Assembly: GCF_000337035.1 (NCBI RefSeq)
Contig: NZ_AOJL01000060.1
Location: 90,458 to 154,457 of the forward strand
From: Halorubrum coriense DSM 10284
Lineage (GTDB): Archaea; Halobacteriota; Halobacteria; Halobacteriales; Haloferacaceae
DNA: 64,000 nucleotides
Direction of reading: 5' to 3'
The notes beneath the pieces were generated by a model that had not been told where the DNA came from, made no database searches, and saw only the letters and a program-made list of their open reading frames with translations. This document shows positions 1 through 10,669 of this stretch, in pieces; the first letter of the stretch is position 1, and the number at the start of each line of letters is the position of its first letter. Position numbers and translations under genes: made by a program.

Positions 1-206
1 TCGAACCGCTCGGTTCGGACGCCGTAGTTCCCGATGAGGGGGTACGAGAAGGTGAGGATCTGCTCGGCGTAGGAGGGGTCGGTGAGCGACTCCTCGTAGC
101 CGGTGTACGCGGTCGTGAACACCAGTTCGCCGCGGGTCCGCCCCGGCGAACGAGCGCGCGCTTCGAGCACGCGACCGTCGGCCAGCGCGATGTAGGCGTC
201 CGACAT
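1..206 (-). CDS. carA: Carbamoyl-phosphate synthase small subunit, N-terminal part (partial)
   Basis: Only the first 68 codons are inside the window; the gene runs off the left edge. The start is the ATG read from 206 down to 204. The translation begins [20 protein letters not shown] and continues with [20 protein letters not shown] and [10 protein letters not shown], the hallmark N-terminal domain of CarA. The family supplies ammonia from glutamine for carbamoyl phosphate, used for pyrimidines and arginine. It is divergent from the Lrp-type regulator at 303, with a perfect dyad between them, so regulation by that protein is plausible (inference). Confidence 0.9.
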   Translation of the reverse strand, partial: MSDAYIALADGRVLEARARSPGRTRGELVFTTAYTGYEESLTDPSYAEQILTFSYPLIGNYGVRTERF

Positions 207-254
207 TACGAGAAACGTACGCGCAAAGGGTGATAAATGCGTCGTTCGAAGGTT

Positions 255-273
255 CGTTACGATATTCGTAACG
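255..273. promoter_or_regulatory. Inverted repeat between carA and an Lrp-type regulator
   Basis: CGTTACGA-TAT-TCGTAACG is a perfect 8-bp dyad with a 3-nt AT centre, sitting in the 96-bp divergent gap between carA and the regulator at 303. Its position 30-48 nt before the regulator's ATG overlaps where its promoter should be. A 19-bp AT-centred dyad fits an Lrp/AsnC operator, so it probably controls one or both genes. Binding is inferred. Confidence 0.6.
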
Positions 274-302
274 GGTAAGGCGACGCACCGAGACGGATCG
301 GT

Positions 303-716
303 ATGGACGACCTCGACCGACGGATCCTCTCGATCCTGCGACGGGACGCGCGGACCCCGTACACGGAGATCGCGGACCGGGTGGGGACCTCCGAGGGGAC
401 TGTGCGCAACCGCGTCGACCGGATGACCGACGAGGGCGTGATCGAGCGGTTCACGGTCACGACCCGCACCGGGAACGTGAAGGCGATGATCGAGATATCG
501 GTGGAGATGAACGTCAACACCGACGCGGTCGGGCAGCGCATGGTGGAGTGGGAGGAGGTCGACTTCGTCTGGCAGGTGTCCGGCGAGGAGGACGTGGTCC
601 TCGTCGTCGACGCGGTCGACACGCGCGCGGTCAACGAACTGATCACGCAGGCCCGCGAGATGGACGAGGTCAAGTCGACGAAGACGCGGCTCATCCTCGA
701 CGAGCGGCTGGGGTAG
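303..716 (+). CDS. Lrp/AsnC-family transcriptional regulator
   Basis: 137 aa. The N-terminal helix-turn-helix occupies about residues 1-50: it starts [18 protein letters not shown], and the recognition helix lies around [13 protein letters not shown]. The rest is an AsnC/RAM ligand-binding domain ([21 protein letters not shown]). Lrp proteins bind DNA as dimers and octamers and sense amino acids. The gene is divergent from carA, with a dyad at 255-273 in the shared gap, which suggests autoregulation and control of carbamoyl phosphate synthesis. The ATG start is the first in frame. The effector cannot be told from sequence. Confidence 0.9.
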   Translation: MDDLDRRILSILRRDARTPYTEIADRVGTSEGTVRNRVDRMTDEGVIERFTVTTRTGNVKAMIEISVEMNVNTDAVGQRMVEWEEVDFVWQVSGEEDVVLVVDAVDTRAVNELITQAREMDEVKSTKTRLILDERLG

Positions 717-892
717 CTCGGAGCGATCGCCGCGGAAATTTCGACGCTGCTACACTTCTGAGCGGTCCGGGAGCGGCGCTCGGCCGCGGTCGAACGAGCC
801 GCCCGCGCCGCGGTCGCCGGCGATCGGGGACACGTATCGGGAATTACATATCAGCCGGGAGGGAACACGCGGCCAACGCCTCTCAGTCTCAG

Positions 893-1405
893 ATGGACTT
901 CACGACAGACGCACACGTCGACGAGTACGTCGTCGACGCCGACCGAACCGCCACCTTCTCCGGCTCGGACGGCGAACTCAGCTACACCCTCCCGTCCGAG
1001 GAGACCGTGTCGATCCCCACCGGCGACGCCGTCAGCGTCGAGTTCGAACGGAACACCGCCTTCCGTCGGCACACGTTCCTCGGACTGTTCTTCGCGCTCC
1101 TCGCGCTGGTACTCACCGTCGGAACGATCGCTTCCGTGTCCCTCGGACGGGTCGAGACGCGGACCGGGATGGCGCTCGCGGCGTTCCTCGCCCTCTTCGC
1201 GGTCGGCGGCTGGAACGAGACCTACAACCTCCTCTCGCGGTCGAACCGCGAGGTGATCGACGTGTACATCGCCACCGAGGAGCGGACGCACGTCCTCTGC
1301 GGAGCGCTGGGCGAGGCCGAGTTCGTCGACGCGTGCGCGGAGCTCGTCGACTCCGACGTGCCCACGACGAACCGCAATCCGAAACTCGAAGCCGAACTCG
1401 AGTAG
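893..1405 (+). CDS. Haloarchaeal membrane protein of unknown function
   Basis: 170 aa from ATG 893; upstream in-frame codons are Arg-rich and look non-coding, so the later start is preferred. An N-terminal acidic soluble region (residues 1-60) is followed by two close hydrophobic segments (about 65-85, FLGLFFALLALVLTVG, and 93-110, MALAAFLALFAVGGW). A soluble C-terminal part follows, with EVIDVYIATEERTHVLCGAL. I do not recognise the family. The topology suggests both soluble domains on one side of the membrane. Confidence 0.7.
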   Translation: MDFTTDAHVDEYVVDADRTATFSGSDGELSYTLPSEETVSIPTGDAVSVEFERNTAFRRHTFLGLFFALLALVLTVGTIASVSLGRVETRTGMALAAFLALFAVGGWNETYNLLSRSNREVIDVYIATEERTHVLCGALGEAEFVDACAELVDSDVPTTNRNPKLEAELE

Positions 1406-1479
1406 CGGGCGGGTCGGACGCGCGTCGTCGCCGGCCGCCGAGGCGGATTTCGGCTGCGAGAACGCCCCCGCGCGGGAGA

Positions 1480-2412
1480 TTACTCTCGGGCCACGCTCGT
1501 CTGCATCCCCTCCGTGTTGAACGCGCTCCCGGCGGTCTCGTCGCCGAGGACGATCACGCCCGCACCGGAGCCCGTGACCGCCTCGAACTCGTCTATCGCC
1601 CGGTCCGCCGCGTCCTGCGCGTCGAGGCCGTCGTCGAGGAGGTCGACGGCGCGCCGCGAGAGCGTGACGCGCGCGATGTCCTCGCCCGCCCCCGTCGCGC
1701 TCGCGCCGCCGGCCTCGGTACAGAAGAACCCGGACCCGACCTGCGGCACGTCGCCGACGCGCCCGGCGAGCGCGAACGACCGGCCGCCGGTCGAGGTCAC
1801 CGCGGCGAACGCCTCGCCGTCGGTCGCGACCGCGCCGACCGTGTCGTGGTCCGGGGCGTGACCCGGATCGTCCCGCTGCGCGTCCTCCTCGTCGTCCACG
1901 TCCGCCGACCCGCCGCCCGCCTGATCGTCGCCCGAGCCGAAGCGCGAGGCGAGCCAGTCGAGGTGCTCGCGGGGGCCGCCGCCCGGCGGATCTTCCGCCT
2001 CGTACCGCGCCCGCGTCTCGTCGGTGAGCAGGTCGACGCCGGTCTCGACGCCGAACTCCGCCGCGAGGTCGACCGCGTGGTCCCCCGAGACGAAGACGTG
2101 CGGCGTCTCCTCGCAGACGACGCGGGCGACGCTCGCCGCGTGTTCGACGCCGGGCATCGAGCACGCGGCACCGACCTCGCGGTCGGAGGTCATCACGCCG
2201 GCGTCGGTGCGGACGACGCCGTCGGACTGGACCGCGCCGCCGACGCCCGCGTTGAACCGGGGGTCCGATTCGAGGACGGCGACCGCGGCTTCCACCGCGT
2301 CGAGCGGGGTGGCGGCGTCGGCGCCGCTCGCGGCCGCCTCGTCGAGGACCGCCTGTCTGGGCTCCGGGTCGTCCGGGGCCCCGCCGGCCCCGCCGTGGAC
2401 GATAACTCGCAT
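1480..2412 (-). CDS. Isoaspartyl peptidase / L-asparaginase, Ntn-hydrolase family
   Basis: 310 aa. The chosen ATG at 2412 starts directly with MRVIVHGGAGG, the conserved first strand; the longer frame from 2463 adds 17 unlikely residues, and a TATA-like cttatgtgg lies about 28 nt before 2412. Family landmarks are HGGAG, RFNAGVGGAVQSDG, and the autocleavage site HDTVGAVA with the nucleophile Thr at residue 191, followed by TSTGG and GDVPQVGSGFF. These enzymes self-process into alpha and beta chains and hydrolyse isoaspartyl dipeptides or asparagine. The linker before Thr191 is unusually long and acidic, rich in Asp and Gly, typical of a halophile. It is convergent with the gene at 893. Confidence 0.88.
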   Translation of the reverse strand: MRVIVHGGAGGAPDDPEPRQAVLDEAAASGADAATPLDAVEAAVAVLESDPRFNAGVGGAVQSDGVVRTDAGVMTSDREVGAACSMPGVEHAASVARVVCEETPHVFVSGDHAVDLAAEFGVETGVDLLTDETRARYEAEDPPGGGPREHLDWLASRFGSGDDQAGGGSADVDDEEDAQRDDPGHAPDHDTVGAVATDGEAFAAVTSTGGRSFALAGRVGDVPQVGSGFFCTEAGGASATGAGEDIARVTLSRRAVDLLDDGLDAQDAADRAIDEFEAVTGSGAGVIVLGDETAGSAFNTEGMQTSVARE

Positions 2413-2498
2413 ACTGGAGACACCCGCGGGGGCCACATAAGCGCCCGGGAGGCGTCGCCGCAAGACCTATTCCCGCCGCTGGGCGACCCCGTACCACT

Positions 2499-4010
2499 GT
2501 GACGACCGCCGAGTCCGCCGGCGCAGCCCCGCGCCTCCGCGCCGCGCTCCGTCGTCGCCTCGGGGTCGACCCGCGCGCGCTCGCCGCGCTCCGCCTCGCG
2601 CTCGGCGTCGTCCTCCTCGTCGACCTCGGACTCCGGGCCCGGAACCTCGTCGCCTTCTACACGGACGACGGGGTCCTCCCGCGGGCGACGCTGGCGGAGG
2701 CGTCCCCGCTCGGCGCGCGGCTCTCGCTCCACGCCCTCTCCGGCGAGCCGGGGGCCGCCGCGGCGCTGTTCCTCGCCGCCGCGCTCGCCGCCGTCGCGCT
2801 CGCGGTCGGGTACCGGACGCGCGTCGCGGCCGCGGTATCGCTGGTCCTGCTCGCGTCGCTCCAGGCGCGAAACCCGTTCGTCCTCAACGCCGGGGACGCG
2901 CTCCTCATCCAGCTGCTCGGCGCCGGACTGCTGTGCCCGCTCGGCGCGCGCTGGTCGCTCGACGCGGTCCGGCGTCGGACCGCGGACGCCGCGGACTCGG
3001 CGGTGAACGCGGCGGTCGACCGCGTCGCCGGTCCCGCCACGGCGCTCCTCTTGGGGCTCGTCGTCGTGGTGTACGTCTCGAACGCGGTCGTGAAGTTCCG
3101 CGGGACCGCGTGGCCCGCCGGGGAGGCGGTCGGGCGCGTCTTCCGGCTCACCTACCTCCACGGCCCGCTCGGCGGGCTCGTCCCCGAGTGGCCGGCGCTG
3201 CTCGCGGCGGCCACCTACGGCTGGGTCGCGCTGCTCGTCGCCTCGCCGCTGCTCGTCGCGGCCGCCGGCCGGGTCCGGGCGGCGCTCGCGGGCACGCTCC
3301 TCGCGGCGCATCTCTCCATGGCGCTCACGCTCCAGATCGGCGTCTTCTCGCTCGTCTCCGCGACCGCGCTGATCCCATTCTTCCCCCCGTCCGTCTGGGA
3401 CCGGATCGAGCGCGCGATCGCCCCCGAATCCGACCGGCTCCGCGACTCCGCGGCGCGTCGGTTCGGAGCAGTGAGCCCCGCCGACGGCGGTGGAGCGCTC
3501 GGAGCCGTTCGCGAGCGGGTCGCGGGCGCGGTGCCGGTCGTCGCCGCGGTCCTCCTCGTCGCGCTCGTCGCGTGGAACGGGATGGCGCTCGGGTTCGTCG
3601 AGACGCCCGACGCCGTCGCGTCGGTGTCCGACCCGACGGAGAGCGGCTGGGACATGTTCGCGCCGAACCCGCCCTCGACCGACGCGCTCGTCGTGGCGAC
3701 CGCGACGACCGCCGACGGCGACCGGATCGACGCCCTGTACGGCGACCGCGTCGCGCTGGATCGCCCGCCGTCGGACGCCCGCGCGTACCCCACCGCGCGC
3801 TGGCGAAAGCTCCTGTCGCTGCTCGCGGACGACCCCGACCCGGACCGCGTCGACCCGGTGCTCGCGCACCTCTGCGACCGCGCGACGCGGTTCGCGGACG
3901 GCGGGGCCCGCCCGGTCCGTTCCGTCAGGCTGTCGACCGTCTACGTCGACGTCGCGGACGGTGAGACGCGGGTCGACGAACTCGGGACGCGCTCGTGTCC
4001 GGGGTCGTGA
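2499..4010 (+). CDS. HTTM-domain membrane protein (vitamin K-dependent gamma-carboxylase-like)
   Basis: 503 aa from a GTG; a TATA-like cctattcc lies about 31 nt upstream. The first 330 residues hold many hydrophobic helices with the HTTM-type motifs YTDDGVLPR, RNPFVLNAGD and FRGTAWPAGEAV. A late segment carries WDMFAPNPP, which is typical of haloarchaeal members of this family. The true gamma-carboxylase is the best-known relative, but prokaryotic HTTM proteins have no established substrate, so only membrane location and family are claimed. The C-terminal 100 residues look soluble and Asp-rich. Confidence 0.8.
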   Translation: MTTAESAGAAPRLRAALRRRLGVDPRALAALRLALGVVLLVDLGLRARNLVAFYTDDGVLPRATLAEASPLGARLSLHALSGEPGAAAALFLAAALAAVALAVGYRTRVAAAVSLVLLASLQARNPFVLNAGDALLIQLLGAGLLCPLGARWSLDAVRRRTADAADSAVNAAVDRVAGPATALLLGLVVVVYVSNAVVKFRGTAWPAGEAVGRVFRLTYLHGPLGGLVPEWPALLAAATYGWVALLVASPLLVAAAGRVRAALAGTLLAAHLSMALTLQIGVFSLVSATALIPFFPPSVWDRIERAIAPESDRLRDSAARRFGAVSPADGGGALGAVRERVAGAVPVVAAVLLVALVAWNGMALGFVETPDAVASVSDPTESGWDMFAPNPPSTDALVVATATTADGDRIDALYGDRVALDRPPSDARAYPTARWRKLLSLLADDPDPDRVDPVLAHLCDRATRFADGGARPVRSVRLSTVYVDVADGETRVDELGTRSCPGS

Positions 4011-4129
4011 ACGGGGCCACGGGTCATGTCACGCGTCGTGAGCGGGGGCGAGAGCCGCGTCCGGTCTCGTGAGCGAGGCAGCGGGAGTCGATCGCGGACG
4101 TTTATGTTCGGCTCGCCCGACGCGTACCC

Positions 4130-5110
4130 GTGACCGCTTCGGAACCGCGCGCGTCGTCGACGCCGACCCCGGTGTCGGTCCTCCTCCCGACCGTCCGCTG
4201 GACCGACGCCTGCGACGAGGTGGCCGAACAGCTCCGCGGCCCCGAGGCGTTCGACGGCGGGAGGGGAGGCCGCGACGAACTGCTCGTGATCTGCGACTCC
4301 CCGGAGGACCCGGTGGCGGACCGCCGAGGGGATCTGCCGGCCCGAACCCGGATCGTGATCGCCGGCGAGCCGGAGGGCTGTTCGGGAAAGGCCAACGCCA
4401 TCGCGGCCGGGACGGAGGCGGCCGCGAACGACCGGATCGCCTGGACCGACGACGACTTCCGCCATCCCCCCGACTGGCTGGCGACGCTCGACGCCGACTA
4501 CGGCCGGCAGGGACCCACCACGGAGGTCCCGGTGTTCGTCGGACTCGACCCGCTGGCGCGCCTGTTCGAGCCCGGGTACGTGATCGGGGGGACGCTCGCG
4601 GTGTCCGCGGCCGGCGTCGCGTGGGGCGGGGCCGTGATCTTCGAGCGCGACGACCTCCGCGACGGGGAGGCGGCGTTCCTCCGGGACCTCCGGCGGACGG
4701 TCAGCGACGACGGGACGCTCACCGACCACCTCGACGTCGCGTCTGTCGACCGGACGCGGTACGTCCGGGCCGGCGGGTCGCTCCGGGGATCGCTGGAGCG
4801 GTTCGTCCGCTTCCTGACGATCACGCGGTACCACGCGCCCGCGGCGACCGCGTTCAACGTCTGCTTCGGGGTCGCGATGGCGGCCCTCTGCCTGTTCGCG
4901 CCGGTCGCGGGCGTGGCCCTCGTCACCGCGCTCGCGGGGGCCGCGTACGCGAGGTTCGGGATCCGGCGGGCGACCTTCCTGCTCGCCGCGCCGGGAGTGC
5001 TGATCGCCCCGCCGCTGATGGCGTACGCGTTCGCCCGGCGGACCTTCGTGTGGGGCGGTCGTCGCTACCGCTGGCGGTCGCTGTTCGACGTCGAGGTCGA
5101 ACCGGTCTGA
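4130..5110 (+). CDS. Family 2/21-type glycosyltransferase with C-terminal membrane segments
   Basis: 326 aa from GTG 4130, with a TATA-like tttatgtt at 4101-4108, at the leaderless distance. The GT-A fold is seen in VSVLLPTVRW, the nucleotide-sugar region GCSGKANAI, and the DDD motif (AWTDDDFRHP) that binds the metal and sugar nucleotide. About residues 235-310 form hydrophobic helices, as in ceramide glucosyltransferase-like enzymes that act on lipid acceptors at the membrane. The sugar and acceptor are unknown. It stands alone, followed by icd behind its own promoter. Confidence 0.8.
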   Translation: MTASEPRASSTPTPVSVLLPTVRWTDACDEVAEQLRGPEAFDGGRGGRDELLVICDSPEDPVADRRGDLPARTRIVIAGEPEGCSGKANAIAAGTEAAANDRIAWTDDDFRHPPDWLATLDADYGRQGPTTEVPVFVGLDPLARLFEPGYVIGGTLAVSAAGVAWGGAVIFERDDLRDGEAAFLRDLRRTVSDDGTLTDHLDVASVDRTRYVRAGGSLRGSLERFVRFLTITRYHAPAATAFNVCFGVAMAALCLFAPVAGVALVTALAGAAYARFGIRRATFLLAAPGVLIAPPLMAYAFARRTFVWGGRRYRWRSLFDVEVEPV

Positions 5111-5233
5111 CCGCGGGACGCCGCGGGGAGACGCCGAGCGCGCCCGCGGCGAGAAGCGGCAAAGGCTGCGAGCGCGACGCTCACGCCGAAAACGGCAACC
5201 ACTTTAGGGGGCCACGGAAATCGTCGAACGTTC

Positions 5234-6496
<1,263 letters not shown>

Positions 6497-6624
6497 GGCT
6501 CGACGATCCGCGTCGCGGTCGACGATTTCTGCCGTGTTTTCCTGTCGCTCGGTGAGCGACCGGTCCGCCGCCGGCGTCGCCCCCGGAGGCGAGGATACAA
6601 ATCCGGGCGTCGCCTTGCGCCGGT

Positions 6625-7677
6625 ATGGTAACCTTCCTCGCCGGGGGGACGGGCACGCCGAAGCTCCTCGACGGCGCGGCCCGGGTGTTCGAGCCGTCCG
6701 AGACCGCGGTCGTCGCCAACACTGGCGACGACGTCGAGATCGGCGGCCACCTCGTCTGCCCGGACGTCGACACGGTGCTGTTCGCGGGCGGGGACGTCCT
6801 CGACCGCGAGACCTGGTGGGGGATCGACGGCGACACGACCGCGACCCACGAGGAGCTCTCCCGGCTCGCGGCCGCGGCGGGCGACGCGATCGGGGGCGAG
6901 CCGGGCGCGCCGCGCTACCTCGCGGACGACGCCCAGACCGCGGGCCGGGAGATCGCCCGCTGGCGGCGGTTCTCGGCGGTCGGCGAGTTCATGGAGATCG
7001 GCGACCGCGACCGGGCGGTCCACCTCACCCGCACGGGTCTGCTCGACGAGGGGAAGTCGCTCACCGAGGCGATCCGGGCCCTCGCGGCGGCGTTCGACCT
7101 CGACGTCGACCTCCTCCCGATGTCGGACGACCCGGTCGCGACGCTGGTCCACACCGAGGGCGGCGAGACGCTCCACTTCCAGGAGTACTGGGTCGCGCGC
7201 CGCGGCGAGCCGCCGGTGGCCGACGTGGAGTTCCGGGGGGCCGCGGACGCCGAGCCGACCGACGCGGTGCTGGACGCGCTCGCGGAGCCGGTCGTCGTCG
7301 GGCCCTCGAACCCCGTGACGAGCCTCGGCCCGATGCTGGCGCTCCCCGGATTCGAGCGCGCGCTCCGGGAGACGCCCGTGGTCGCCGTCTCGCCGTTCGT
7401 CGGCGACGAGGTGTTCTCCGGGCCGGCCGCGGAACTGATGAGGGGGGTCGGCCGCGAGCCCTCGACCGCGGGCGTGGCGGACGCGTACCCCTTCGCGGAC
7501 GCGTTCGTCCTCGACGACGGGGACCCGACCGCGCTGGACCGACACGTCGAACGCACCGACACGCGGATCGACGACGCGGACGACGCCGAGCGCGTCGCCC
7601 GGGCCTGCGAGCGCGCGCTGGCGGCCGTCGAGGCCGACGCGCCGGACGCGGGCCCGCCGCGGGGGGACGCGGAGTGA
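6625..7677 (+). CDS. cofD: 2-phospho-L-lactate transferase (coenzyme F420 biosynthesis)
   Basis: 350 aa. CofD joins the activated 2-phospholactate unit to Fo, giving F420-0. The start [19 protein letters not shown] is the conserved glycine-rich strand-loop. [19 protein letters not shown] and the Trp/His-rich [11 protein letters not shown] region follow, then [15 protein letters not shown]. It is the first gene of a run of four in which each stop codon overlaps the next GTG start (7674, 8495, 9541), so the set should be co-transcribed and translationally coupled. A TATA-like gatacaaat lies about 31 nt upstream. Confidence 0.94.
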   Translation: MVTFLAGGTGTPKLLDGAARVFEPSETAVVANTGDDVEIGGHLVCPDVDTVLFAGGDVLDRETWWGIDGDTTATHEELSRLAAAAGDAIGGEPGAPRYLADDAQTAGREIARWRRFSAVGEFMEIGDRDRAVHLTRTGLLDEGKSLTEAIRALAAAFDLDVDLLPMSDDPVATLVHTEGGETLHFQEYWVARRGEPPVADVEFRGAADAEPTDAVLDALAEPVVVGPSNPVTSLGPMLALPGFERALRETPVVAVSPFVGDEVFSGPAAELMRGVGREPSTAGVADAYPFADAFVLDDGDPTALDRHVERTDTRIDDADDAERVARACERALAAVEADAPDAGPPRGDAE

Positions 7678-8498
7678 CCCGGGAGCCGTTCCTCGTCGCC
7701 GCGAGCCTCAGCGGGGCCGCCGACAGCGAGTGGGCCCGCGCCGCGGCCGAACGCGTCGACGTCGCGCTCCTCGGGGGCGTGGCGCTCGACCCGGCGAGTC
7801 GGGCGGCCGCGCGTGATCTCGTTGCGCGCGGGCGATCGGAGTTCCTCCCGCCCGACCCGCTCGCGTTCGTCGCCGATCAGCTCGACGCGCTCGCCGACGA
7901 GCCGGTCCGGCCCGGCGTCAACGTCCGGAGCGCGACGCCGGAGCCGGTTCGGGAAGTCGGGCGGATCTGCGCCGACCGCGGCGCGGTCTGCGAGGTCAAC
8001 GCCCACTGCCGGCAACCCGAACTGCGCGCGGTGGGCTGCGGCGAGTCGCTGCTGGCCGACCCGGACGGACTCGCGCGGTACGTCGCCGCCGCGAGCGGGG
8101 CGGGCGCGACGACGAGCGTGAAGGTCCGGGCGGAGGTTCCCGGCGTCGACCTGCGAGCCGTCGCGGAGACCGTCGCCGCGGCCGGCGCGGACTGGCTCCA
8201 CGTCGACGCGATGGACTCGGAGGGGGTGATCGGCGACCTCGCGGCGGCGGTCGACGGCGCGGCCGGGGGCGACCGCGGCGCGCTCGCCGACCTGACGGTC
8301 GTCGCCAACAACGGCGTCCGCGGCCGCGAGACCGTTTCCGAGTACGCGGCCCACGGGGCCGACGCGGTGAGCGTCGGGCGGCCGACCGAGGACCCGCCGG
8401 TCCTCGCGCGCGTCGCGGACGCGGTCGAAGAGTGGCGAGCGGGAGCGTTGCGGGGGCGCGGCGGCGACGCGGGGCCCGAACCGGAGGTGCGACCGTGA
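7674..8498 (+). CDS. TIM-barrel protein related to tRNA-dihydrouridine synthase
   Basis: 274 aa from GTG 7674, which overlaps cofD's TGA by 4 nt. Motifs [19 protein letters not shown] and [20 protein letters not shown] are typical of DUS-like or dihydroorotate dehydrogenase-like flavin barrels. The Cys in NAHCRQPE occupies the position of the active-site Cys of DUS proteins, and the final strand would bind flavin phosphate. Archaeal homologues are often labelled tRNA-dihydrouridine synthase, but this one is shorter and lacks an obvious tRNA-binding C-terminal domain, so a small-molecule substrate is possible. Its place between cofD and a CitG-like gene hints at cofactor work (inference). Confidence 0.75.
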   Translation: MTREPFLVAASLSGAADSEWARAAAERVDVALLGGVALDPASRAAARDLVARGRSEFLPPDPLAFVADQLDALADEPVRPGVNVRSATPEPVREVGRICADRGAVCEVNAHCRQPELRAVGCGESLLADPDGLARYVAAASGAGATTSVKVRAEVPGVDLRAVAETVAAAGADWLHVDAMDSEGVIGDLAAAVDGAAGGDRGALADLTVVANNGVRGRETVSEYAAHGADAVSVGRPTEDPPVLARVADAVEEWRAGALRGRGGDAGPEPEVRP

Positions 8499-9544
8499 CC
8501 CGAGCCGAGCCGCCGGCGGGAGACACGGCGGCGACGGCCGGGACGACCGACCCCGTCGACGACGCGACGCTCGCCCTCTTGGTGGAGGTCGCCGGCACGC
8601 CCAAGCCCGGGAACGTGGACCGGCGTCGCGACCTCGACGACCTGCGGTTCGAGGCGTTCCTCGGCGGGGCCGTCGGCGCTCGGCCGGGGCTCGAACTGGC
8701 GGCGGGGAGGGGGCCTGCGCAGAGGGCAACCGCGGAGAGGGCGACCGCGGGCGAGACCCCGGCGGTCGGCGACGCGTTCGAGCGGGCCGTCGGGGGGATG
8801 GCCGCGCGCGCCGGGACGAACACGCAGTTCGGCTGTCTGCTCCTCCTGGTCCCGCTCGTTCGGGCGGCCGCGGATCCCGACCGAGAACTCTCGCCGGCCG
8901 GCGTCGACGCGGTCAGTCGGGCGACGACCGTCGACGACGCCGTCGCGTTCTACCGGGCGTTCGAGGCCGTCGACGTCGCGGTCGACGACCCCCCGTCGGG
9001 CGCGGCCGACCTCGACGTGCGCCGCGGGAGCGACGCCGAGCCCGCGCTCCGCGACCGCGAGGCGACGCTGCGGGACGTGTTGGCGCTGTCCGCGGAACCG
9101 ACCGATCCGGACGCCGAGACCCCCGACCGGGTCCCCGACCGCAACGCGGCCGAGTGGACCGAGGGGTTCCCGCGGACGTTCCGCGCGGCCGAGTGGATCC
9201 TGACCGACGAGGGGCCGCTCGCGGACCGGGCGGCGCGGGCGTTCCTCGGGTTGCTCGCCGCGGAGCCCGACACGCTCGTCGCGTCGACGCGGGGGGTCGA
9301 GACGGCCCGCGAGGCGAGCGAGCGGGCGAGAGAGCTCTTGGAGCCTGACGGGAGCGATCCGACCGCACCGGTCGGCGACGTCGACGCGGTCGACGCCGAG
9401 GCCGTCCACGCCGTCGACCTCGACGCGGCGGAGTCGCTGGCGGAGTCGTTCGTCGCCGAGGGGATCAACCCCGGCACGACGGCCGACCTCACCTGCGCGG
9501 CGCTGTTCGTCGCGCTCCGGCGCGGCGCGGAGGTGTCGCCGTGA
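8495..9544 (+). CDS. CitG-family protein (triphosphoribosyl-dephospho-CoA synthase-like)
   Basis: 349 aa from GTG 8495, overlapping the previous stop. Family signatures are GTPKPGNVDRRRD near residue 40, FLGGAVGARPGLELAAG, GTNTQFGCLLLLVPLV, and the C-terminal EGINPGTTADLTCAALFV. Bacterial CitG/MdcB makes the prosthetic-group precursor of citrate lyase or malonate decarboxylase from dephospho-CoA and ATP. No lyase genes are seen here, so the archaeal substrate is probably different. It is part of the four-gene cofD operon. Internal low-complexity runs (GPAQRATAERATAGE) are haloarchaeal insertions. Confidence 0.85.
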   Translation: MTRAEPPAGDTAATAGTTDPVDDATLALLVEVAGTPKPGNVDRRRDLDDLRFEAFLGGAVGARPGLELAAGRGPAQRATAERATAGETPAVGDAFERAVGGMAARAGTNTQFGCLLLLVPLVRAAADPDRELSPAGVDAVSRATTVDDAVAFYRAFEAVDVAVDDPPSGAADLDVRRGSDAEPALRDREATLRDVLALSAEPTDPDAETPDRVPDRNAAEWTEGFPRTFRAAEWILTDEGPLADRAARAFLGLLAAEPDTLVASTRGVETAREASERARELLEPDGSDPTAPVGDVDAVDAEAVHAVDLDAAESLAESFVAEGINPGTTADLTCAALFVALRRGAEVSP

Positions 9545-10245
9545 CCGCGGACCGTCCCGACGACGAGACTTCGGAGCGGACCGGAGACGGGGCCGCGGAC
9601 CCGCCCAGGAACGGGGCCGCGGAGCGGACCGACCCGGCGGGCGTCGCTCCCGACGGCTGGCCGGTGCGGCTGCGCGGCGTCACCGAGTCGGTCGTCGCGA
9701 CGCTCGGGCCGAACGACCGGTGGAACGTCGCCGCGCTGGGGATTCACGCGCCGGACGACCCGGACGGGCCGGTCACCGCGCGGACGTACGGCCGCACTCG
9801 CACGTGGCGGAACTTCGACGAGCGCGGGGGCGGCGTGGTCCAGTTCACCGTCGACCCGCGGACCTTCGTCGACGCGGCGCTGACCGTACGGGAGGCGGAC
9901 GACCCGGTCCTCCCGAGCGCCGACGCGTGGGTCGAGGTGCGCGCCGAGGAGGTCGCGGCCGAGACGGAGGGCGACACCACGATCCGAACGTGGGAACTGG
10001 AGCCGGTCGAGGCCGAGGTGGTGACCGAGCGCGTGCCGACGGTGAACCGCGGGTTCGGCGCGGTCGTCGACGCCACGGTGGCCGCCTCGCGGCTCGACGT
10101 GCCGGCGTTCGACACCGAGGAACTGCTCGACCGGCTGCGCTACTTCGCCGACGTGGTGGAACGCTGCGGCGGCCCGGCCGAGCGGGAGGCGTTCGCGCGG
10201 ATCGACGGGGCCACCGGCTGGCGGGAGCGCGCGGACGAGTCGTGA
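9541..10245 (+). CDS. DUF447-family protein (predicted flavin-binding split barrel)
   Basis: 234 aa from GTG 9541, overlapping the CitG-like stop. An Asp/Glu/Pro-rich leader of about 40 residues precedes the conserved core GWPVRLRGVTESVVATLGPN, then NVAALGIHAP, YGRTRTWRNF and VVQFTVDPRTFVDAAL. The C terminus contains VNRGFGAVVDATVAASRL, typical of DUF447 proteins, which resemble FMN-binding split-barrel enzymes. No reaction is established. The last position in the coupled cofD-DUS-CitG operon suggests a shared cofactor pathway. Confidence 0.82.
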   Translation: MTADRPDDETSERTGDGAADPPRNGAAERTDPAGVAPDGWPVRLRGVTESVVATLGPNDRWNVAALGIHAPDDPDGPVTARTYGRTRTWRNFDERGGGVVQFTVDPRTFVDAALTVREADDPVLPSADAWVEVRAEEVAAETEGDTTIRTWELEPVEAEVVTERVPTVNRGFGAVVDATVAASRLDVPAFDTEELLDRLRYFADVVERCGGPAEREAFARIDGATGWRERADES

Positions 10246-10346
10246 CGGGCGCGAACGCGACCGGCGGAGAACCCGCCGGGACTCCGGTTCGCGGCCGCTC
10301 GCGGCGGAACGAACCCTTTTAGTTCGGGCCGCCGGTATCGCTCGGT

Positions 10347-10541
10347 ATGGCCATCAAACCCAAGTACATCAAGCAGCTCGGGAACGTCCTGCTGGAGCAG
10401 TATCCCGACTCGTTCAACACGGACTTCGAGACGAACAAGGAGAGCGTCACGGCGCTGACGACCGTCGAGTCGAAGGGCGTCCGTAACCGGATCGCCGGCT
10501 ACGTCACGCAGAAGAAGTCGCAGGCGGCGCAGCACGCGTAA
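10347..10541 (+). CDS. rps17e: 30S ribosomal protein S17e
   Basis: 64 aa, normal for archaeal S17e. The sequence runs MAIKPKYIKQLGNVLLEQYP to VESKGVRNRIAGYVTQKK, the conserved small-subunit protein. The ctttta box at 10315-10320 lies about 30 nt before the ATG. It is transcribed on its own, between DUF447 and the TctA-like gene. Unlike most proteins here it is basic at the C terminus, as expected for RNA binding. Confidence 0.97.
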   Translation: MAIKPKYIKQLGNVLLEQYPDSFNTDFETNKESVTALTTVESKGVRNRIAGYVTQKKSQAAQHA

Positions 10542-10669
10542 GCGGGTTCGATTTCTCTACCGGCTCGCTCGCACGACAGCGAGCCGCGGCGCTCGTCGGC
10601 GCTGCCGACGGCACCGTCGCGAGTCCGGCTCCGGGGGTTTATGTCCGAAGCCGCGGCCACCCCGGCTCG

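Noticed and set aside
1333-2502. Long plus-strand ORF opposite the isoaspartyl peptidase
   Set aside because: Arg/Val-rich shadow frame; the minus-strand protein has the complete Ntn-hydrolase motifs.
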